NCBI RefSeq assembly: GCF_018129385.1
Contig: NZ_JAFCLN010000025.1
Location: 1 to 64,000, forward strand
Length of the DNA stretch: 64,000 nt
Direction: 5' to 3'
Source of the DNA: Bradyrhizobium lablabi
GTDB taxonomy: Bacteria; Pseudomonadota; Alphaproteobacteria; Rhizobiales; Xanthobacteraceae
Shown here: positions 58,761 to 64,000 of the stretch, piece by piece
Numbering within the stretch: the first letter of the stretch is position 1
How the letters are laid out: the number at the start of each line of letters is the position of its first letter
The notes under the pieces: model-generated
The model's input: the letters and a program-made list of their open reading frames with translations, nothing else
What the model was told of the DNA's origin: nothing
Databases searched by the model: none
Made by a program: the position numbers and the translations under genes

Positions 58761-60284
58761 ATGGCCGACCAGCAAGCTGCCCCCAGCGGTCCGGATCTGT
58801 CGCAAGGCGTCACCCTCTCTGACTTTTCCGGCGCAATCCTGCTCGGCCATGTCGGCGATCAGGACGTGTTGCTGGTGCGCTCGGGCGCCGACATCTTTGC
58901 CGTCGATGCCCACTGCACCCATTATCATGGGCCGCTCGCCGAAGGTCTTGTCGACGGCGAAACAGTCCGCTGCCCATGGCATCACGCCTGCTTCGACCTG
59001 CGCACCGGCGAAGCGACACGCGCGCCGGCCTTCGCTTCGCTCGCGGTCTGGAAGGTCGAGCGCGACGGCGAACGCATCCTCGTCCGCGAGAAGCGCGGGC
59101 AGCCCAAGCCCCGCGTAAAGGGGCCGGTCGAGGCGCCCGGCCGGATCGTCATCATCGGTGGCGGCGCCGCCGGATTTGCTGCGGCCGAGATGCTGCGGCG
59201 GCAGGGCTTTGGCGGCAGCATCACGATGCTGAGCGGAGAGGCTTCCTTGCCGGTCGATCGGCCCAATTTATCGAAGGATTACCTTGCCGGCAACGCGCCG
59301 GCGGACTGGTTGCCGCTTAAGCCGGATGAGTTCTATGCCGAGCAGGGCATCCATCTGAGACTGAGGACCGATGTCACCGCAATCGATCCCGCCGCGCGCA
59401 AGGTCCTGCTCGCGGGCGGCGAGAGCCTTGCCTACGACCGGCTGCTGCTGGCGACCGGCGCCGAGCCGGTGCGCCTGCCGATCCCCGGCGTCGACCAGCC
59501 GCATGTCCACCTGCTGCGCTCGCTCAGCGATTGCCGCGCGATCATCGCCTCCGCCGACGGCGCGCGCCGCGCGGTCGTCATCGGCGCCAGTTTTATCGGG
59601 CTTGAAGTTGCGGCATCCTTGCGCGCCCGCGAGATCGAGGTTCACGTGGTCGGGCTGGAGCAGCGGCCGATGGAGCGCGTGCTCGGTCCCGAGATGGGCG
59701 ATTTCGTCCGCGGCCTGCACGAGGAGCACGGCGTCGTCTTCCATCTCGGCGACACCGTCACGAAAATCGAAGGCAGGCGCGCGACGCTGAAAAGCGGAAG
59801 CGTGATCGAAGCCGACCTCGTAGTGGTCGGCGTCGGCGTGAAGCCGCGGCTGGCGCTGGCCGAAAAGGCCGGGCTCGCGATCGACCGCGGTGTCACGGTC
59901 AACGCCTACCTCGAGACCAGCGCATCAGGCATTTTTGCCGCCGGCGACATCGCGCGCTGGCCGGATCCTCATTCGGGCGAAAACATCCGCGTCGAGCACT
60001 GGGTGGTCGCAGAGCGCCAGGGACAAGCCGCTGCGCGCAACATGCTGGGCCAGCGCGAGGCGTTCAATGACGTGCCGTTCTTCTGGAGCCAGCATTACGA
60101 CGTGCCCATCAACTATGTCGGCCATGCCGAGCAATGGGACGCGATCGAGGTGGAAGGCAGTATTGCCGGTCGGGATTGCCTCGTCCGCTACAAGCGTGGC
60201 GGCCGCGTGCTCGCGGTGGCATCAATCTACCGCGATCTCGCAAGCCTCGAGGCCGAAGTGGCAATGGAGCGGGCGGCGGCCTGA
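58761..60284 (+). CDS. Rieske-containing FAD/NAD(P)-dependent oxidoreductase (AIF-like)
   Basis: A 507-residue fusion. An N-terminal Rieske domain (about 15-110) holds the 2Fe-2S ligands Cys52-x-His54 (HCTHYHG) and Cys71-x2-His74 (CPWHHACF). A pyridine-nucleotide-disulfide-type reductase domain follows: FAD motif RIVIIGGGAAGFAAAEMLRR, NAD motif AVVIGASFIGLEVAASLRAR, and the second FAD motif GIFAAGDIARWPD. The C-terminal reductase-C domain follows. The fold equals that of ferredoxin reductases of dioxygenase systems and animal AIFM3 (AIFL). Its partner is unknown; no monooxygenase lies next to it. GAGGAAG precedes the ATG at 58761. It is preceded by YqeY with a 109-base gap. Confidence 0.93.
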   Translation: MADQQAAPSGPDLSQGVTLSDFSGAILLGHVGDQDVLLVRSGADIFAVDAHCTHYHGPLAEGLVDGETVRCPWHHACFDLRTGEATRAPAFASLAVWKVERDGERILVREKRGQPKPRVKGPVEAPGRIVIIGGGAAGFAAAEMLRRQGFGGSITMLSGEASLPVDRPNLSKDYLAGNAPADWLPLKPDEFYAEQGIHLRLRTDVTAIDPAARKVLLAGGESLAYDRLLLATGAEPVRLPIPGVDQPHVHLLRSLSDCRAIIASADGARRAVVIGASFIGLEVAASLRAREIEVHVVGLEQRPMERVLGPEMGDFVRGLHEEHGVVFHLGDTVTKIEGRRATLKSGSVIEADLVVVGVGVKPRLALAEKAGLAIDRGVTVNAYLETSASGIFAAGDIARWPDPHSGENIRVEHWVVAERQGQAAARNMLGQREAFNDVPFFWSQHYDVPINYVGHAEQWDAIEVEGSIAGRDCLVRYKRGGRVLAVASIYRDLASLEAEVAMERAAA

Positions 60285-60326
60285 CTCGCATGTCGGCGGT
60301 GTGGTGAAGACAAACTCGGTTCTTTT

Positions 60327-60525
60327 CCCTCTCCCCGTTCTTACGGGGAGAGGGTTAGGGTGAGGGGCTCTATCCACGTATTCGACTCGTGGAGAGTCCC
60401 CCTCACCCGAAAATTCGCTTGCAGCGAATTTCGACCCTCGGGTCGAGCCCGAGGGCAGGCTCTCTCCCCGCATCCGCCTTCGCCCGAAGGCGGGCTTCGG
60501 CGGACAAGAGCGGGGCGAGGTGCAG
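60327..60525. repeat. Dispersed palindromic repeat (CTCTCCCC/GGGGAGAG type)
   Basis: CCCTCTCCCCGT (60327-60338) pairs perfectly with ACGGGGAGAGGG (60343-60354) around TCTT. Further down CTCTCCCCGC and GCGGGGCG, CGCCCGAAGGCGGGC and GGGTGAGGGG with CCCCCTCACCC make additional hairpins. This is a compound intergenic element of the kind spread widely over Bradyrhizobium genomes. It lies at the 3' ends of two convergent genes and could act as a bidirectional transcription end. Confidence 0.75.
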
Positions 60526-60552
60526 ACGCGGCAGCGGTGACGGGTTCGACTC

Positions 60553-60912
60553 CTATTCGCAATACCGGCGGCCGTTGAAGTTGAAGCATTTCGATGCATC
60601 GGCTTCGGCTCTTGCAGGCGGCGCGGCGATCCTGGCGGCGACCCTCGCAGACCTTCTGTGATAGCGCGAGACCGTCTCCGATCCGCACAGCCGCGCCGTG
60701 TCGCGGTCGGCAACGATGGTCCAGACCATCCGTTCACCCGAAGCGCTGCAATTGATCATCAGGTTGGCGCGCACGCAGACGGCGGCGCCTTCGGAATAGG
60801 TCTGGCTGTCATAGACGCAGACGCGGGCATTCTGGGCCAACACCGGTGCGGGGAGGGCCGGCAATATCGCGAGCGACATCGAACAGGCAAGAATATGCAG
60901 GCTGAATTTCAT
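60553..60912 (-). CDS. Small secreted DUF1496-like protein with a C-terminal KCF-YCE motif
   Basis: A 119-residue exported protein. The signal peptide ends near residue 27 (APVLAQ). The mature part starts RVCVYDSQTYSEGAAVC, followed by NCSASGERMVWTIVADRDTA, which resembles DUF1496, a short periplasmic beta domain of unknown function. A basic Ala/Arg linker (residues about 84-104) follows, and the protein ends KCFNFNGRRYCE. The last 12 residues match the end of the neighbouring caspase-like protein (KCFTFGGKTYCE) at eight positions. The gene follows the caspase gene by 42 bases on the same strand, so they form an operon. The tag could be a disulfide-bonded surface or sorting motif; this is inference. 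Confidence 0.75.
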   Translation of the reverse strand: MKFSLHILACSMSLAILPALPAPVLAQNARVCVYDSQTYSEGAAVCVRANLMINCSASGERMVWTIVADRDTARLCGSETVSRYHRRSARVAARIAAPPARAEADASKCFNFNGRRYCE

Positions 60913-60954
60913 GATCGCCCCCGAAGATAATATGCGCTGGTCATTTCGTTCCGT

Positions 60955-62733
60955 TCACTCGCAATAGGTCTTGCCGCCGAACGTGAAGCACTTGCCGCCG
61001 GCTCTCGCGGGCGCGGCCGGACGGGACTCCCTTGGCGCCGGTTCGCGCCGCGTCGCGGTCTGCGGCTTGGGCGCGGCCTCAGGCTTCTTCTCGCAGGTCC
61101 CGCCGGAATTGAGGAAATAGCCGCTTTCGCAGACGGTCTGCACGCAGCGGTCGCCGTCGGGCCGCTGCCCCTTCTTGCACACCAGTGGGCAGACGCGCTC
61201 GGTCTTGCCGCGAACCGAGTCGAGCGCATCGAGGCTGGCGACCACCACGTTCAATTTGGTTCGCGCGTTCTTGTTGAACAATTCGAGCGCGGCTTTCGAG
61301 CCTGAGTCCCAATTGCCTTCGACATTGCCGGGATCGCAGCCGACGCGCTTGAGATGGGCCTGCAATAGCCGCGCGATATCAGTCGGGTCCATCTGGGGAG
61401 CTGTGGCCTGCGCCGCCGGATTGGGCGCAGCCTTCGGCTCCGGCGCCAGCGCGGCCAGCTTCGCGCGCTCGGCCTCCGCTTCGCGCTTGGCCTGCTCGAC
61501 CTGCTTCTGGGCATCGGCAACGGCGAGACGCTTGGCGTCCTCGACCTGGCGGCGCGCAGCTTCCGCTTCCTGCCGCGCCATTTCCGCCTGGCGCTTGGCC
61601 TCTTCCAGTTCCTTCTTGGCCTGCTCGGCGATCTGGCGCCTTGTTTCCTCCAGATCCTTGCGGGCCTGCTCCGATATCTTCTGCTTGGCTTCGGCGTTCT
61701 GGCGCGCGCTCTGCTCCTCGAGCTGGCTGCGGAATTCCTCGGCCTTGCGTACGGCCTGCGCTTCGGCTTCGCGCCTTGCGTCGTCGGCCTTGGCGCGCGT
61801 CTCTTCAGCGGCCCCCAGTTTCGCCATCTGCGCGCGCGCGAGGTTGGCGTAGAGGCCTTTGCTGTGAACGGCGAGGAATGATTCCCAGGCCTGACGCGTG
61901 CCGATCTGGGCGGCGAGCTCATAGTCGGTCCGCGCCGCCGCCTCGGGATCGACGGGTTTCGCGGCTTGCGGCACCAGCGCCACGGTATCTCCGCCCAGCG
62001 AGCCATAGACAAAAGGCTCCTGGCGATGCGCCGTGCTCTTGAGCACATCGTCGCGGACGCGACCGAACGCAATCCGCAGATCGAGGCCTGGCTCGGCGAT
62101 GTATTTCACCAGAGCGGTGGCAAACGGGCTGTTCTGTCCGTCGCCGTCGATCGCCACCGCGCCTGCCTTGGCGGCGTACGCGACCAGGGTGTCGGACATC
62201 GCCGGCTCGAACTTCGCCAGTCCCCTTCCGACGGAGCGGGTGCCGATGCTTCGCTTCATCGTCTTGAGGAAGGGGTTGTCGCGGCAGGCGTCGAGGATGA
62301 CCAGCTTGAGGCGCTTTGCGCTATCGAGTGCCCTCAGGATGCGATCGAGCGATATCGTTTCGTCCTCGACGTCGAAATCGCTCCTGAGTTTCGCGTCGAC
62401 CGGCACGAGGTAGTTCACGCCGTCGACCTCGATGCCGTGGCCGGCGTAGTAGACCACGGCCATGTCGGCATCGCGCGAGGTTTCCGAGAACTGGCGAATG
62501 GCCTTGCGGAGATCGGAGATCCCGAGATCGCGGCCTTGTTCAATGACGTCGAAACCAGCCCGCTTGAACAGGGCAGACATCGCTGCCGCGTCGCTTGCCG
62601 GATTGGTCAGTTGGGGGACGGCCTGATAGTTCGAAATGCCGATGACGAGCGCAACACGCCGCTCGGCAAGGGCTGGCTGGCTGTGCAGGGAAATCAGCCA
62701 GAACGCCAGGAAAATGGCTGCAATGGCGCGCAT
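60955..62733 (-). CDS. Secreted caspase-like (C14/orthocaspase) protein
   Basis: A 592-residue exported peptidase-like protein. A signal peptide ends near residue 23 (SQPALA). The caspase p20-like domain (about 25-250) has the full His99-Cys150 dyad in YYAGHGIEV and ILDACRDNPF. Residues 290-440 are an Ala/Glu/Lys/Arg coiled coil rich in AEAKQ and RQAE repeats. A short helical domain (about 450-525, with LLQAHLKRVGCDPGNVEGNW) resembles a peptidoglycan-binding fold. A Cys-rich end (RVCPLVCKKGQRPDGDRCVQ) follows, and the last residues are KCFTFGGKTYCE. The start is the ATG at 62731-62733, which begins the signal peptide. Its target is unknown; the small DUF1496-like gene is the operon partner. 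Confidence 0.9.
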   Translation of the reverse strand: MRAIAAIFLAFWLISLHSQPALAERRVALVIGISNYQAVPQLTNPASDAAAMSALFKRAGFDVIEQGRDLGISDLRKAIRQFSETSRDADMAVVYYAGHGIEVDGVNYLVPVDAKLRSDFDVEDETISLDRILRALDSAKRLKLVILDACRDNPFLKTMKRSIGTRSVGRGLAKFEPAMSDTLVAYAAKAGAVAIDGDGQNSPFATALVKYIAEPGLDLRIAFGRVRDDVLKSTAHRQEPFVYGSLGGDTVALVPQAAKPVDPEAAARTDYELAAQIGTRQAWESFLAVHSKGLYANLARAQMAKLGAAEETRAKADDARREAEAQAVRKAEEFRSQLEEQSARQNAEAKQKISEQARKDLEETRRQIAEQAKKELEEAKRQAEMARQEAEAARRQVEDAKRLAVADAQKQVEQAKREAEAERAKLAALAPEPKAAPNPAAQATAPQMDPTDIARLLQAHLKRVGCDPGNVEGNWDSGSKAALELFNKNARTKLNVVVASLDALDSVRGKTERVCPLVCKKGQRPDGDRCVQTVCESGYFLNSGGTCEKKPEAAPKPQTATRREPAPRESRPAAPARAGGKCFTFGGKTYCE

Positions 62734-62857
62734 CGAAAAATTCAACCCCCGAAGTGGAACGGAGCCTAGCATCCGATCCAATGATCGCAATATCTCAGAG
62801 GTTTAACCGACTCTGTGACTATTGTCACATAGAAGGTGATCGACTAGCCTTCGCCCC

Positions 62858-64000
62858 ATGCTTACCGAAGCCAAAACCTACGACGAACTCTACCAGAATT
62901 TCCGCTGGGACATCCCGGCGCGCTTCAACATCGCGACCGCCTGCTGCGACCGGCACGCCGACGGCAGCGGCCGCCTTGCGCTGGTCTATGTCGACGAGGA
63001 CGGCGGCATCACGCGCACCTCGTTCGACGAGGTCGCCGACCTCTCGCGCCGGTTTGCCAATGTGCTTGCCGCCGACGGGCTCAAGCGCGGCGATCGCGTC
63101 GCGGTGTTTTTGTCGCAATCGCTGGAATTGCCGATCGCGCATCTCGCCGCGTTCCGTTCCGGCCTGATCTCGATCCCGCTGTTCGCGTTGTTCGGCGAGG
63201 ACGCGCTGGAATTCCGCCTCGCGAATTCGGAAGCGCGAGCGATCATCACCGACGAGGCCGGTTGGGAAAAACTGACAAAGATCCGCGAACGGCTACCCTA
63301 TCTGCAGGACATCTACATCACCAGCAATGCCGCCCATGCCGGCGCCAAGCCGTTCTGGCCGGCGATCGAAGCCGCGTCTGACGAATTCACCACCGTCGAC
63401 ACCTCGTGCGACGATCCGGCGTTGATCATCTACACCTCCGGCACGACGGGCAATCCAAAGGGCGCGCTGCATGCGCATCGCGTCGTGCTCGGCCATCTCC
63501 CCAATGTCGAGATGTGTCACAATTTCCTGCCGCGCCCGGGCGACCTGATGTGGACGCCGGCGGACTGGGCCTGGATCGGCGGACTGATCAACGGCTTGCT
63601 CGCGTTCTGGTATCACGGCATTCCCATGGTCGGCCATCGCGCGCGCAAATTCGAGCCGCAGGCGGCGATGGAGCTGATGGCCCGCCTTGGCATCCGCAAC
63701 GTCTTCCTGCCGCCGACCGCGCTGAAGCTGATGCGGCAGGCCAACGTGAAGCATGCCGGCGTCAGGTTGCGCAGCATCTTCACCGGCGGCGAGTCGCTCG
63801 GCGGCGAGTTGACGAACTGGGTGCGCGAGACTTTTGGCATCGATGCGCATGAAGTGTTCGGCCAGACCGAATGCAATCTCGTGATCGGCAGCAATGCGAA
63901 CCTGTTTCCGATCCGTCCCGGCTCGATGGGCCGCGCGACGCCCGGCTTCGACGTCCGCATCGTCAACGACCAGGGCGAGGAACTGCCGCGGGGCACACGT
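62858..64000 (+). CDS. AMP-forming acyl-CoA synthetase (partial, runs off the window)
   Basis: The first 381 residues of an acyl-adenylate-forming enzyme; the 3' end lies beyond the window. The start MLTEAKTYDELYQNFRWDIP is typical of the medium-chain acyl-CoA/acetyl-CoA synthetase-like group. The AMP-binding P-loop is LIIYTSGTTGNPKGALHAHR (about 189-208), and the adenine motif is EVFGQTECNLV (about 333-343). The core is intact up to the edge of the window. The product should activate a short or medium carboxylic acid with ATP to its CoA ester. It diverges from the caspase-like gene. Without the C-terminal domain the substrate class cannot be narrowed. Confidence 0.92.
   Translation, partial: MLTEAKTYDELYQNFRWDIPARFNIATACCDRHADGSGRLALVYVDEDGGITRTSFDEVADLSRRFANVLAADGLKRGDRVAVFLSQSLELPIAHLAAFRSGLISIPLFALFGEDALEFRLANSEARAIITDEAGWEKLTKIRERLPYLQDIYITSNAAHAGAKPFWPAIEAASDEFTTVDTSCDDPALIIYTSGTTGNPKGALHAHRVVLGHLPNVEMCHNFLPRPGDLMWTPADWAWIGGLINGLLAFWYHGIPMVGHRARKFEPQAAMELMARLGIRNVFLPPTALKLMRQANVKHAGVRLRSIFTGGESLGGELTNWVRETFGIDAHEVFGQTECNLVIGSNANLFPIRPGSMGRATPGFDVRIVNDQGEELPRGTR

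Overview
The window is high-GC alphaproteobacterial chromosome, most likely Bradyrhizobium or a close relative in the Nitrobacteraceae. Pointers are the trxB-LysR (LsrB/VtlR-like) pair, two phasins, an MHYT-GGDEF-EAL protein, a PdhS-like kinase, a NodD-type regulator, a tRNA-His without G-1, and several intergenic palindromic repeats of the kind scattered through these genomes. I see no transposase, phage gene, CRISPR array or rRNA. The attribution is inference from gene content; no search was run.

Layout. 0.4-5.5 kb: a NodD-like LysR regulator with a SnoaL-like gene, divergent from a luciferase-type monooxygenase and a tricarboxylate-type binding protein, with a nod-box-like operator between them; then an orphan sulfonate-type ABC binding protein. 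6.4-13.2 kb: a secreted Gln-rich DUF1236 protein, AsmA, a 3-oxoacid CoA-transferase (scoAB) with an acetyltransferase, and a methyltransferase. 13.2-20.2 kb: an Fe(III) ABC permease and binding protein with Irr-box-like repeats upstream, then an overlapping three-gene operon for a periplasmic molybdenum hydroxylase (cytochrome c, 2Fe-2S and Mo subunits). 20.5-28.2 kb: a cNMP-binding protein, a phosphoesterase, a Thr/Ser dehydratase with an ArsR regulator, a large PAS histidine kinase divergent from two phasin genes, and tRNA-His. 28.2-38.2 kb: redox, HD, MFS and hydrolase genes, small secreted and membrane proteins, an orphan ParA and an MHYT-GGDEF-EAL protein. 38.3-41.1 kb: a CsoR/CopA copper-efflux module with its operator. 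41.3-46.8 kb: a DapA-family lyase preceded by a probable sRNA or attenuator, LsrB-like/TrxB, Lrp, DoxX and GreA. 47.0-57.3 kb: carB and carA, separated by about 5.6 kb that holds a tRNA-Cys-like locus of unusual shape, a methyltransferase, Dps, DUF1254, a cupin and an enolase-superfamily enzyme. 57.4-64 kb: a hydrolase, YqeY, a Rieske/AIF-like reductase, a secreted caspase-like protein paired with a small DUF1496-like protein that shares its C-terminal motif, and the start of an acyl-CoA synthetase.

The most interesting signals are: (1) the nod-box-like operator in a non-nodulation catabolic setting; (2) the non-canonical tRNA-Cys-like gene upstream of carB; (3) the transcription unit bounded by a promoter and a strong terminator in front of the dapA-like gene; (4) the caspase-like/DUF1496-like pair with a shared Cys-rich C-terminal tag; (5) Irr-box-like direct repeats upstream of the iron transporter.
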